DNA of 64,000 nt. It comes from Deltaproteobacteria bacterium (lineage in GTDB: Bacteria; Desulfobacterota; Binatia; Binatales; Binataceae). The stretch is from positions 79,921-143,920 of the forward strand of contig PLDK01000049.1 of the NCBI GenBank assembly GCA_003135135.1. The letters run 5' to 3'. A model generated the notes under the pieces. That model was not told the origin of the DNA, did not search any database, and saw only the letters and a list, made by a program, of their open reading frames with translations. The translations under genes and the position numbers were made by a program. Shown piece by piece: positions 48,242-56,085 of the stretch. Each line of letters begins with the position of its first letter. Positions within the stretch are counted from its first letter, which is position 1.

Positions 48242-49756
48242 CTACGATTTCATCCGCGAGCGGGGAATTCCGAGCGCAACCATCAACAGAGGACTCTTTC
48301 CGGCAGCGTGCGGCTCGAAAAATTTGCTCGTGTCGTCATCGTAGAAGGTGAGTCCCGTAGCGCCGCGGCCGAGCGAATATGCCGCAAGGTAGGCGCGGCC
48401 GCCAAGAATTCCAGCCTCGAGATGCGCGTCGCCGTAACCGCGATTTCCCAACGCGCGAATCGTGCGCTCGAGATCGGCCATGTAAACCACCAGCGCGGAA
48501 CAATCCATGCCGAGCTGCTGTTCGAGGCACAGATATCCAGCGTCGGCGCGGAAGTTGCCCGCCTTCAGCATCTCGAACGCGCGCGCTTGCCGGTTGTAGT
48601 AGTACGCCCCGGGTTCCATTGCGTCGGTTGCGTTGACGATTAGATAAGTGTCGGTCAACGGCGGAAAGTCGGCCTGCGGATGCTCGCTTGAAGCGGCCAT
48701 GATCGTCGCGAGTTCTTCCGCGCCAATCGCATCCTGGGCAAATGCTCGCGACGATCCGCGGCGGATGATGGTCTCGCCGAGTCCCGTGGAATCTTCGGAC
48801 GCGATTGTTTCGAAACGAAGCTCGCTCGTGCTTGACAACGGTGGCGCCGAATCCAATTTCGCAGCCGCAACCCTTGCGACCTCATCGGCCGTGACCAACC
48901 GCGATTCGCGATGCATCTTGGCCAGGTCAGGGTACGCGACCTCCCGGGACGAAAGCGGAATCGTCTCGAGCGCCAAGGGCTCGATTTCAGGCGATGGCGC
49001 GGCTGGTTGGTCCGATCGCCCCAGCGCAACAAGCGCGACCATGCCTTCGCGCTCGCCGTCGATTCCGAGCAACGCCTCGAGCGCGGGATCCTCGAATGCG
49101 GTGATCACCTCCGCGGAAATTTCCTCGGCCGCCGCGGCTGCAAGCAGATTAGCCAGCATGGTTCCCGCGTCCCAATAGCAATACCGATACGCCCGCGCGC
49201 GATATTTCCATTCGCTGCGCCAGTAGATAGCCGATAATGCGATCACCGCACGCGCGTGCAGAATCGAGCTGCGCTTCGCGGCCGCGTCTGCCATGTAACC
49301 GCGCCAATCGCCGCGTCGCAGCCCGGTCATCCGCAAATCAGCAGGTGAAAAATGATAAAGGCCCGACTCGAGGCCCTCCACTGCTCCTGCCGCCACGTAA
49401 ATCTCGATTGGATATAGCGCGCCCGCCGACGCCGCGGCACGGAAGTGATATTCCTCGGCGCCCACCTGCTTGTGCCGCGTCAGCCCGCCGGCACAGTACA
49501 AAATGCGGGTCAGCGCCGCTGTTTCGCTCGATGCGGAAAATCCCGCCGGTACGTACGACGAGAGCGCCGACAGCGTGGGCGTCGCGGAAAGATTCAGATC
49601 GCGCGGCAAGCCGACGGACGCGGCTCCCGGATAAATCTTGTAGGGCATCGGCTTGATGTCCCAGTCCAGAAAGTGCGGCGACGAACGGACGCTGGTATAC
49701 GAATGCTTGGTGATTTCGTGAAAGACGCGCGACGCTTCGATGTAATCGTTGCCCAA
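48242..49756 (-). CDS. SagB/ThcOx-type nitroreductase-fold dehydrogenase (two domains)
   Basis: A 504-residue protein made of two nitroreductase-like halves. The first (about 75-240) contains RAAASAGALYPIEIYVAAG and YRYCYWDAGTMLANLLAAA. The second (about 310-500) has RRGSSRAFAQDAIGAEELATIM and a C-terminal VALGIPR. This is the SagB/ThcOx arrangement, in which FMN enzymes oxidise azolines in ribosomal peptides; stand-alone members of unknown role are common. No cyclodehydratase or precursor peptide lies beside it. The start is probably the TTG at 49756, with AGGAG 8 nt upstream. FMN binding and the substrate are inferred from the fold. Confidence 0.82.
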   Translation of the reverse strand: MGNDYIEASRVFHEITKHSYTSVRSSPHFLDWDIKPMPYKIYPGAASVGLPRDLNLSATPTLSALSSYVPAGFSASSETAALTRILYCAGGLTRHKQVGAEEYHFRAAASAGALYPIEIYVAAGAVEGLESGLYHFSPADLRMTGLRRGDWRGYMADAAAKRSSILHARAVIALSAIYWRSEWKYRARAYRYCYWDAGTMLANLLAAAAAEEISAEVITAFEDPALEALLGIDGEREGMVALVALGRSDQPAAPSPEIEPLALETIPLSSREVAYPDLAKMHRESRLVTADEVARVAAAKLDSAPPLSSTSELRFETIASEDSTGLGETIIRRGSSRAFAQDAIGAEELATIMAASSEHPQADFPPLTDTYLIVNATDAMEPGAYYYNRQARAFEMLKAGNFRADAGYLCLEQQLGMDCSALVVYMADLERTIRALGNRGYGDAHLEAGILGGRAYLAAYSLGRGATGLTFYDDDTSKFFEPHAAGKSPLLMVALGIPRSRMKS

Positions 49757-49850
49757 CTCGTCACTCCTGATGCCGGCTCGCAGCGTTAACTCATCGATAT
49801 TGACGCACCGCGGGAAAAATGACTCTGCTGTTCTGCGCCGTAACTCAGTC

Positions 49851-49856
49851 TATACT
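49851..49856 (+). promoter_or_regulatory. Candidate -10 element of the lipoprotein gene
   Basis: TATACT, 5 of 6 to the -10 consensus, lies 27 bp before the ATG at 49883. The -35 match is weak. Confidence 0.35.
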
Positions 49857-49882
49857 TGAGCATCCATCCGCTGGGGGAATCT

Positions 49883-50467
49883 ATGCCGCGTCCGAGTATC
49901 CACCGCCACTGCTCACCAATGTTGACTGCCGCGAGTCCGCCACCTGCCAGCGCGCGCCGCGCCGCCCTTGCAGCGCTGACGATTGTGCTCGCATGCGTGA
50001 CCTCCTCGTGCAATTCGCAGTCGTTCCAACAATCTTCGGGGCCGTCGATGCCGATGCTTCCGGCCGCTCCCGTGCAGCCGCCCGCGCCGCCGATGAACAT
50101 GGCGAGGTTGCTCAACGGAAACTGGATTGCCACCTATCCGGGCGGCCCGCTTCGAGTGGTTATCGGTCTGGACCAGATGCTGCGCGGCCGCAATTACGTC
50201 GCAACCCTGATCGACGGCAACAAAGATATCCCGCCGGGCAACGTCATGTGGCGCGGTACTCTCGATCAACACGCGCCGGGCATCGTGGTCGCCGATCAGA
50301 TATGCGCCGAGCATGGGTTCCAGCAGTCGCGATGGGTGATGGCGCGAATTATCGTCAGTGACCCGAGTAATTTCCGCGAAGAACTCGTCAATCCCAAAGA
50401 CTGCGGCGGATTCCCGGTAAAGTTCACTCGCGTCGGACCCGCGCCGACAGCGCCCGGCACAGATTGA
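49883..50467 (+). CDS. Putative lipoprotein of unknown function
   Basis: A 194-residue predicted exported protein. A hydrophobic segment (ALAALTIVLACVTSSC) ends in a lipobox-like TSSC, suggesting lipid attachment at that Cys. A Pro/Gln/Met-rich linker is followed by a compact domain with LLNGNWIATYPGGPLRVVIGL and VMWRGTLDQHAPGIVVADQICAEHGF. No family was recognised. It has a GGGGGAAT ribosome-binding site and is divergent from the SagB-like gene. Confidence 0.7.
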   Translation: MPRPSIHRHCSPMLTAASPPPASARRAALAALTIVLACVTSSCNSQSFQQSSGPSMPMLPAAPVQPPAPPMNMARLLNGNWIATYPGGPLRVVIGLDQMLRGRNYVATLIDGNKDIPPGNVMWRGTLDQHAPGIVVADQICAEHGFQQSRWVMARIIVSDPSNFREELVNPKDCGGFPVKFTRVGPAPTAPGTD

Positions 50468-50481
50468 AGGCGCCGTCGCGC

Positions 50482-51675
50482 TTACACGAGCATCCCGGCC
50501 TGCACCACGACGGGTCCGTCGCTTTTGGGAATTTTCGGCTCGGGTTTGCGCTTCATCGCCTTGTCCAGGATCGGCGCCATCCGCTCGGCCTTCTGCCCGG
50601 CGCGTTTTTGTTCGCGCTCCTTCAACTCGGGCAGGACCTTTTCGGCGAACAGGCTGAGCGACGAGCAGATGTCCTCGTGCTTATTGTTGCCCGCCTGCGA
50701 GATGAACACCACCTGGTCAACGCCGGCTTGCTCGAATTCGCCAAGCCGCGTGCGAATCTGGTCGGGCGATCCGACGCATGAGTTCGCCCCGTCCAGGCCC
50801 GGCAAACTCATCGGGCTCGCTTTGAAATTGTTCCAGATGTTCGTCTTGCCCGGCTCGTGCCGCCCAAACGCATAATGATGGCCTAGCGCGTACGAAAAGA
50901 ACTTCAGCCCCTCTTCGCCCATCTTGTGCGCCCGCTCGGCGTCGTTGTCGCACATGAAGCCGGTGACGATCGCGATGTTCGCATTGACCGCGTATCCGAT
51001 CGGCTCGCACTCATTCTCGAGCGTCGTGTAATAGTCGTTGACCCACTCCCGCGCCTCTTCCGGCGACACGAACGCAAATGTCAGCGCGCCGATCCCAAGC
51101 TTGGCCGCCAGATGAATGGTCTCGCGCCGCGAGCACGCGACCCACAGCGGCGGATGCGGTTTCTGCACGGGCTTGGGCACCACGTTACGCACCGGCATCT
51201 TGAAGTACTGGCCCTCATGACCAAGAAACGGTTCCTCGACAAACATTCGCGCGATCGCACCCAGCGACTCCTGCCACATCGCGCGCTTGTCCGCGCGCGG
51301 GATGCAAAAGCCGCCCAGCTCCAGCTCCGCCGACGATTCACCGGTGCCGAACTCGACCCGCCCGCCGCTCACCAGATCCAGCGTCGCGATCCGCTCCGCG
51401 ACGCGCGCCGGATGGTTGTAGCCCGGCGGCAGCAACACGATCCCGTGACCGAGCCGAATCTGCCTGGTGCGCTGACTCGCCGCGGCCAGAAAAATTTCGG
51501 GCGCTGACGAATGCGCATACTCCTCGAGGAAGTGATGCTCCACTTCCCACATATGGTCGATGCCGAGCCGGTCCGCGAGTTCGACCTGATCGAGCGCATC
51601 CTGGAACAGCTTCAGCTCCGCGCCCTCCTTCCATGGACGTGGCAGCTGATGCTCATAAAAGGTTCCCAGCTTCAT
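50482..51675 (-). CDS. LLM-class flavin-dependent oxidoreductase
   Basis: A 397-residue bacterial luciferase-like monooxygenase or F420-type oxidoreductase. It contains MWEVEHHFLEEYAHSSAPEI, IRLGHGIVLLPPGYNHPARVAERIATLDLVSGGRVEFGTG and, near the end, CVGSPDQIRTRLGEFEQAGVDQVVF. Whether FMN or F420 is used cannot be decided. The ATG overlaps the stop of the TetR gene (ATGA), so the pair is one operon, and the TetR protein probably controls it. Confidence 0.9.
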   Translation of the reverse strand: MKLGTFYEHQLPRPWKEGAELKLFQDALDQVELADRLGIDHMWEVEHHFLEEYAHSSAPEIFLAAASQRTRQIRLGHGIVLLPPGYNHPARVAERIATLDLVSGGRVEFGTGESSAELELGGFCIPRADKRAMWQESLGAIARMFVEEPFLGHEGQYFKMPVRNVVPKPVQKPHPPLWVACSRRETIHLAAKLGIGALTFAFVSPEEAREWVNDYYTTLENECEPIGYAVNANIAIVTGFMCDNDAERAHKMGEEGLKFFSYALGHHYAFGRHEPGKTNIWNNFKASPMSLPGLDGANSCVGSPDQIRTRLGEFEQAGVDQVVFISQAGNNKHEDICSSLSLFAEKVLPELKEREQKRAGQKAERMAPILDKAMKRKPEPKIPKSDGPVVVQAGMLV

Positions 51676-52433
51676 AAGCGCGATTTTCTCCTTCGGGTTT
51701 TCGTCGATTCATTCTCCAGCCGCGTGCCGCGCGCCCGCGAATCCACTGACTCGATCGACCGCGCGGCGCCGTCAACAATGAAAAGCGTGCGCTCGACCAT
51801 GTCGGTCAGCTCCTGCTTGCGCCGCTCAACCATCGCAGGCTCGAGCAGGTTCACGTCCCACAGCCGCCGGATCATCGACGCGATCGTGAAGTAGCCAATC
51901 GTGATCGCGTTGAGGCCCCACATGAAATGCAGCGGATCGACTTCGGTGCGGAATTCGCCGTCGCGCTGGCCGTGGAAAATAAAAGTGACCGCGGTGGAAA
52001 ACAGCGGCGGCAGCCGCCGTTTGAGCACTTGCCGCCCGGTTCCGCTTTCGTCGGCCATCTCTTTCCACATGATTCGCACGAAATCGGGATGGCTGGCGAT
52101 AAAGTCGACCGTGTGCCCGACCGCCTGGCGCATCCGCTCCTGCCGGCCTTCATGCCTCCAGACGATCGCGGCGGCCGCATCCGCCAGACTCTCGAACATC
52201 TGGTCCAGCACCGCGAGATAGAGCTGTTGCTTGGACGGAAAATGATGCAACAGCGACGGCGCCCTGACCCCGATTCGCTTGGCGATGTCTCGCAGGCTGG
52301 TGCCGCGATAGCCGAATTCGGCGAACAGCGCTTGCGCCGCCTGCAGCACGCGGTCACGCGTGTCGACGGGCCGGCGCAGATCAACCACCCTGGCGCTCGC
52401 GCGCGCGGCCGAATTTTTCAAAGCGCTTCGCAC
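51672..52433 (-). CDS. TetR-family transcriptional regulator
   Basis: A 253-residue TetR/AcrR regulator. The helix-turn-helix is TRDRVLQAAQALFAEFGYRGTSLRDIAKRIGVRAPSLLHHFPSKQQLY. The C-terminal ligand and dimer domain follows, with HTVDFIASHPDFVRIMWKEMADESG typical of the larger members. An extra basic tail is present (ENESTKTRRRKSRL). It is coupled to the LLM gene and preceded by a promoter with an embedded palindrome, which suggests autoregulation. Confidence 0.92.
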   Translation of the reverse strand: MRSALKNSAARASARVVDLRRPVDTRDRVLQAAQALFAEFGYRGTSLRDIAKRIGVRAPSLLHHFPSKQQLYLAVLDQMFESLADAAAAIVWRHEGRQERMRQAVGHTVDFIASHPDFVRIMWKEMADESGTGRQVLKRRLPPLFSTAVTFIFHGQRDGEFRTEVDPLHFMWGLNAITIGYFTIASMIRRLWDVNLLEPAMVERRKQELTDMVERTLFIVDGAARSIESVDSRARGTRLENESTKTRRRKSRL

Positions 52434-52453
52434 TGACTCGGCAAAAACCCTAT

Positions 52454-52475
52454 CTAACGTCTGTTAGGCTGTCAA
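52454..52475 (-). promoter_or_regulatory. TetR promoter with operator palindrome
   Basis: On the minus strand TTGACA (complement of 52470-52475) is followed by CTAACAGACGTTAG, with an inverted repeat of CTAAC and GTTAG (52454-52458 and 52463-52467). This sits in the spacer before a weak -10. The site is 20-40 bp upstream of the TetR start, a common arrangement for self-repression. Confidence 0.5.
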
Positions 52476-52557
52476 ACCAGACGGGCCGGTAACGTAGACT
52501 GGTTTCGATTCACCAAAATGGCGGCCATTGTGAATAACACACTTCAGCCCTTGTTTT

Positions 52558-52603
52558 TGATATGATTGCTCAGTTCGGTCGGTAATAGAGGTTTCGACCT
52601 CTA
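52558..52603 (+). promoter_or_regulatory. Extended -10 promoter and UUCG hairpin leader of the unknown gene
   Basis: TGATATGAT at 52558-52566 is an extended -10 element (TGnTATGAT). Nineteen bases later TAGAGGT (52586-52592), loop TTCG, and ACCTCTA (52597-52603) make a perfect 7-bp hairpin with a stable UUCG-type tetraloop in the predicted leader. It ends 36 nt before the ATG. Confidence 0.5.
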
Positions 52604-52639
52604 TGCTGGTTGCAGCTACGCGACCAACGGAGATAACCA

Positions 52640-53500
52640 ATGCCCGCACAAGAAGGTAACAACCCTGCGGCTCGACTCTTTAGGCTAATCGAGAGACTGG
52701 GTTCGATGCCGCAGGACCAGCCAGCGTTTCAGGCGTGGAGTGCCTTGCTCGCTGTTAGAGCTGATGACGCTTTCGAGCTACTGGATCGGATTAGCCGAGT
52801 AATGCAATTGCCCAAAATGACTAGAGAGGCGCTTTCTGCCGTCCGGCCACCGCTGGCGCCGATCTACTTCGAATGGGCGAAGCCGATCGAAGCGGCTTTC
52901 AAAGCGCATCGCCTAGTAGGTCCTTTGCGCGAGTTTATGACGCCAATTAACAGCGATGCGAAGAAAACTCTGCAATTCTGCACAGATCGCTTGGCTGATC
53001 TCTCGCCAGAGAAAATGCTCGAGAGCGCTGATCTGGCAGAGCTACGCCGCGAAGCTGCGGAACTGCGATCAGATCTAGAAAAAGCCGATATTGATCCCGT
53101 CCTGAAGAAATTTGCCTGGCGACACCTGAAAGAGATCATTACCGCACTCGACGAATACGAGTTCTTCGGTGTGTCCCCCCTTCAACGCGCTTCCGAGGCA
53201 GCACTAGGTTCAGCAGCTCTGAACCGAGAAGCAGCTTCGAGGTTACAGGCTACAACGGTCGGTGCGAAGCTGTTCGGCTTTCTGCTGAAGACCCTCATAA
53301 TGCTGTCGGCCCTTCATGGCGCGGCTCAGATTCCTCAAGATATTCAGCGTTTCTTGATCGACGCTCGACCCGCCGTGGAATCGCCGCATGGTAGAACGCA
53401 CGAAGATCAACCCAGCGTTAAGCCTGTCGCAGACCCCACTCCTATCGAAATCGTTCGCGGTGGTGATGAGGGTAATCGCGCCAACCAGAAAACGGGTTGA
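52640..53500 (+). CDS. Unknown protein upstream of the ApeA-like gene
   Basis: A 286-residue protein not matched to any family. The first ~190 residues look helical (PAARLFRLIERLGSMP, LREFMTPINSDAKKTLQF, LRREAAELRSDLEKADIDPVLKKF). A single hydrophobic segment lies near residues 210-235 (GAKLFGFLLKTLIMLSALHGAA). The remaining ~50 residues are hydrophilic and probably disordered. The start has GGAGATAACC upstream. Codon choice looks less GC-biased than in neighbours, suggesting acquisition. It lies 217 bp before the ApeA-like HEPN gene on the same strand and may be a partner, for example a sensor or membrane anchor. That is speculation. Confidence 0.6.
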   Translation: MPAQEGNNPAARLFRLIERLGSMPQDQPAFQAWSALLAVRADDAFELLDRISRVMQLPKMTREALSAVRPPLAPIYFEWAKPIEAAFKAHRLVGPLREFMTPINSDAKKTLQFCTDRLADLSPEKMLESADLAELRREAAELRSDLEKADIDPVLKKFAWRHLKEIITALDEYEFFGVSPLQRASEAALGSAALNREAASRLQATTVGAKLFGFLLKTLIMLSALHGAAQIPQDIQRFLIDARPAVESPHGRTHEDQPSVKPVADPTPIEIVRGGDEGNRANQKTG

Positions 53501-53717
53501 GGATGCGATCGGTATCATGCCTGCGAAGTGATCGATGGCAGCCGACATCGATTTGATCGAAGGTGGGGTATAGTCCGAATCTGGTGCCGGCACAAATCCT
53601 ATTTTGAGCGGAAATCTCCTGCGACCCGATACCCTAGCTCGTTTTTGAGTCGGTCGCGACGCGCGTTTGGGAGAGGCTCTTCTTGCTCGCGATGCAACAT
53701 GATTTTCTCAAAAAAGC

Positions 53718-55172
53718 GTGATCGTGTGGGAGCTTGAAAAGTTGATCCGCGATTACACAATGCAGGAGGAGTTCAAAATTGCAGGTTATTGGCGACCCGC
53801 CGCTTGGGATTCCGATCGAGAGATTCGAGGATTCGTCGAGTACTCACCACGCGATGGAATCAATCTAGTTCTTGAGGGCACGTTCGAGGAACCTCTACAA
53901 CCGGGTAAACCTCTGGTTTTACGTGCAGACGCATTTGTGCATTATGAAGTCATTCATGGTCGAGCGCTAGATAACGACACGCCCATTACGCTTTTCGAGG
54001 CAATTGGCCCTCCAATTCCGAACTTTGGAAACGTAAGCCAACGCTACCGCTGCCAGTGGTGCATCGTTGGAGAGCATGTTCGTTGTTTGGCGGAATGGAA
54101 ACACACTTCCGTTTGGGTGCGCCACTACAATCTTGAAGAGTTCATCGGCAGCAATCCATTTTCTCTCGGGTCCCCGGAACCGCGCGAGAGAAGGTTGACT
54201 GCGACATTTGTCGAGCCCCTTGCAATGAAAGGACTTCTCGGAAAATACGAGGTCCAGACCGCACACGAGGCTAATCTATCGACTGAACCGATGTTCACGC
54301 GAGTTGAGTTGACTCACGCAGCTTGGCTGCGTATTAGCGCTCCGATCGCCATGGGTGCAGACTTCCTTCGCGGACCACTTCACATGATCGGCTGCCTCCT
54401 GGATTTGGCGGCTGGTCAGCACCTGCCGATCATAGCGTTGCATGGTCTGCGCGGAGCGCAACGGTCGCAAATATTTTTCAATCAGAAACGTGCGCATTTT
54501 CTGCCGAAGCGCCTACAAGCAATCGGGGGTCATCCAATAGGTTTCGCCTTTACTCTCAGGCATTTAGCCTCGAAACTAACTGCCTCCCTGAGCGCGTGGT
54601 ACTGGGCAATGACGTTCCACGCGGCATCGTTCAACTTGTATTTTACTTTAGACCCGGAGCAGGACGCTGACGTAGCAACGGATTTTCACTTCATCAGCTA
54701 TGCGACTGCTCTCGAGGCGTACCACGAAGTCGCCCATCGAACCTGCCAGCGATGCGAAGCCATTCGGCAGCAGAGATCTGGTTGGCGGCAATCGGTACTC
54801 TTGACAATCGGATCGTCCGCAGAAAAATCGATTTCCGACTGGGTTAGTGGTGTGCTTGGAGCGGCGAGTCAGCCCAGCTTGAAAACTCGATATTACGAAC
54901 TGTTTGATGAACAACCCGAGTGCGTCCGAAAGCTGCTTGGCCAACGAGAAGCTTTCGTCGAATTTGTTTATAACTGTCGCAATCTACTGGCGCATGGAGG
55001 TCGCCCCTACGACGGTCCCGAGGAGCTAATCAAGCTGTGGCGGGCGACGCGCAAACTTAGGCTCTTGATGCAATCGATCATGTTGCAGCAGTTGGCTTTA
55101 CCGGCCCCTTTATTCTTAGGGATGCTTCAGAATCTTTCAGATTACCGGTACTTGAACACTTTTCCGGGGTGA
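53718..55172 (+). CDS. ApeA-like HEPN-domain protein (probable anti-phage defence)
   Basis: A 484-residue protein with the two-part layout of ApeA-type proteins. The beta-rich N-terminal domain (about 15-260) has FKIAGYWRPAAW, IRGFVEYSPRDGINLVLEGTF and LRISAPIAMGADFLRGPLHMIGCLLDLAAGQ. A C-terminal helical HEPN domain carries the RxxxxH motif, with Arg421 and His426 in YNCRNLLAHGG. HEPN proteins are often RNases, and ApeA has been reported to protect E. coli from phage by abortive infection. The start is uncertain: GTG 53718 is given, and ATG 53760 is an alternative closer to the family N-terminus. It sits in a low-GC-looking island. Confidence 0.7.
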   Translation: MIVWELEKLIRDYTMQEEFKIAGYWRPAAWDSDREIRGFVEYSPRDGINLVLEGTFEEPLQPGKPLVLRADAFVHYEVIHGRALDNDTPITLFEAIGPPIPNFGNVSQRYRCQWCIVGEHVRCLAEWKHTSVWVRHYNLEEFIGSNPFSLGSPEPRERRLTATFVEPLAMKGLLGKYEVQTAHEANLSTEPMFTRVELTHAAWLRISAPIAMGADFLRGPLHMIGCLLDLAAGQHLPIIALHGLRGAQRSQIFFNQKRAHFLPKRLQAIGGHPIGFAFTLRHLASKLTASLSAWYWAMTFHAASFNLYFTLDPEQDADVATDFHFISYATALEAYHEVAHRTCQRCEAIRQQRSGWRQSVLLTIGSSAEKSISDWVSGVLGAASQPSLKTRYYELFDEQPECVRKLLGQREAFVEFVYNCRNLLAHGGRPYDGPEELIKLWRATRKLRLLMQSIMLQQLALPAPLFLGMLQNLSDYRYLNTFPG

Positions 55173-55628
55173 GCAGCTCAAACGAGGCCTCCGGGAAATC
55201 CGAGATTGGTCGTTGCTTTATGCTGGACCGGATTGCTGTTCATTCGCCGCAAACTAGACCGCTTTCGCCGGCGGAACCCACGGTTTGTTCATCACCCGAC
55301 GCACCATCGGCGCAAACGTGCTCATCGGCTCGTTGGGGGAGGCCGGACCCAACAAGACAAAGGGGGGACCGCAGCGGCTGATCCAGAACCGGAACCGGCT
55401 TCGCGTGACGCGAAGCTGTCCGAGATCCATCCTCAGCTCGCCTTCGCTCGCATCGTCAGGATGACATACACTCGAAGCAATAGGGCAGAAACCCACGGAA
55501 GCGCGGTTGCTCACATAAACCCTTCGCGAAAGCCGCGCTGCGCGGATTTCGCGTCTTCACATTTTCACCGGGTGCAGGGGTCACCCCTGCCGCCCACCGC
55601 GCAGGTGATTATTCCTCGGGAGGCCACG
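55173..55628. other. 456-bp gene-free stretch with repeats and possible gene debris
   Basis: No intact gene was recognised. It holds CTTCGCG/CGCGAAG hairpins near 55410, a GATGACA-type dispersed motif near 55455, and the CGCGAAA...TTTCGCG-like hairpin near 55526-55556, also seen near 15298. The palindromic core GCAGGGGTCACCCCTGC lies at 55574-55590. A minus-strand frame (55254-55514) might be debris of an enzyme C-terminus, but no family could be assigned. Confidence 0.6.
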
Positions 55629-56060
55629 ATGGCGGAGTTCAACGAGAAAGCGATGCGCGAATTCAACGATAAGCTGATCGAAGAGTTTCGCGCCAACGGC
55701 GGCAAGGTTCTCAGCGGCCCGTTCGTGGGCGCGCCGCTGCTTCTGCTGACTACGACCGGCGCGAAGAGCGGCCGTCCCACTACCACTCCGCTGGTGTACA
55801 CTAAGAATGGCGATCGAATCGTTATAATCGCGTCGAAGGCCGGAGCGCCGACGCATCCCGCCTGGTTCCACAACCTCAAGGCTCACCCGACGCCAACGAT
55901 CGAGCTGGGGGTCGAACGCTTCCAGGCCAGGGCTGTCATTACCAGTGGCCCCGAGCGCGAGCGGCTGTTCAACGCCCAGGCCAAAGCGATGCCCGCGTTT
56001 GTCGGCTACCAGAAGAACACCACCCGTCAAATCCCGGTCATCGTTCTGGAGCGTATCTAG
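55629..56060 (+). CDS. Deazaflavin (F420)-dependent nitroreductase-family protein
   Basis: A 143-residue member of the Ddn/split beta-barrel family. It contains LLLLTTTGAKSGRPTTTPLVYTKNGDRIVIIASKAGAPTHPAWFHNL and the C-terminal FVGYQKNTTRQIPVIVLERI. These proteins use F420H2 to reduce quinones, enones or nitro compounds. The ATG at 55629 has GGGAGG upstream and is preferred over an upstream open frame. A palindromic repeat ends 38 bp before the start. Confidence 0.88.
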   Translation: MAEFNEKAMREFNDKLIEEFRANGGKVLSGPFVGAPLLLLTTTGAKSGRPTTTPLVYTKNGDRIVIIASKAGAPTHPAWFHNLKAHPTPTIELGVERFQARAVITSGPERERLFNAQAKAMPAFVGYQKNTTRQIPVIVLERI

Positions 56061-56085
56061 TCGTAACCGATGCTTCCGCGACGGG

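Noticed and set aside
55254..55514. Minus-strand 86-codon frame as a gene
   Set aside because: No start signal, no family match and it lies in a repeat-rich gap; at most gene debris.
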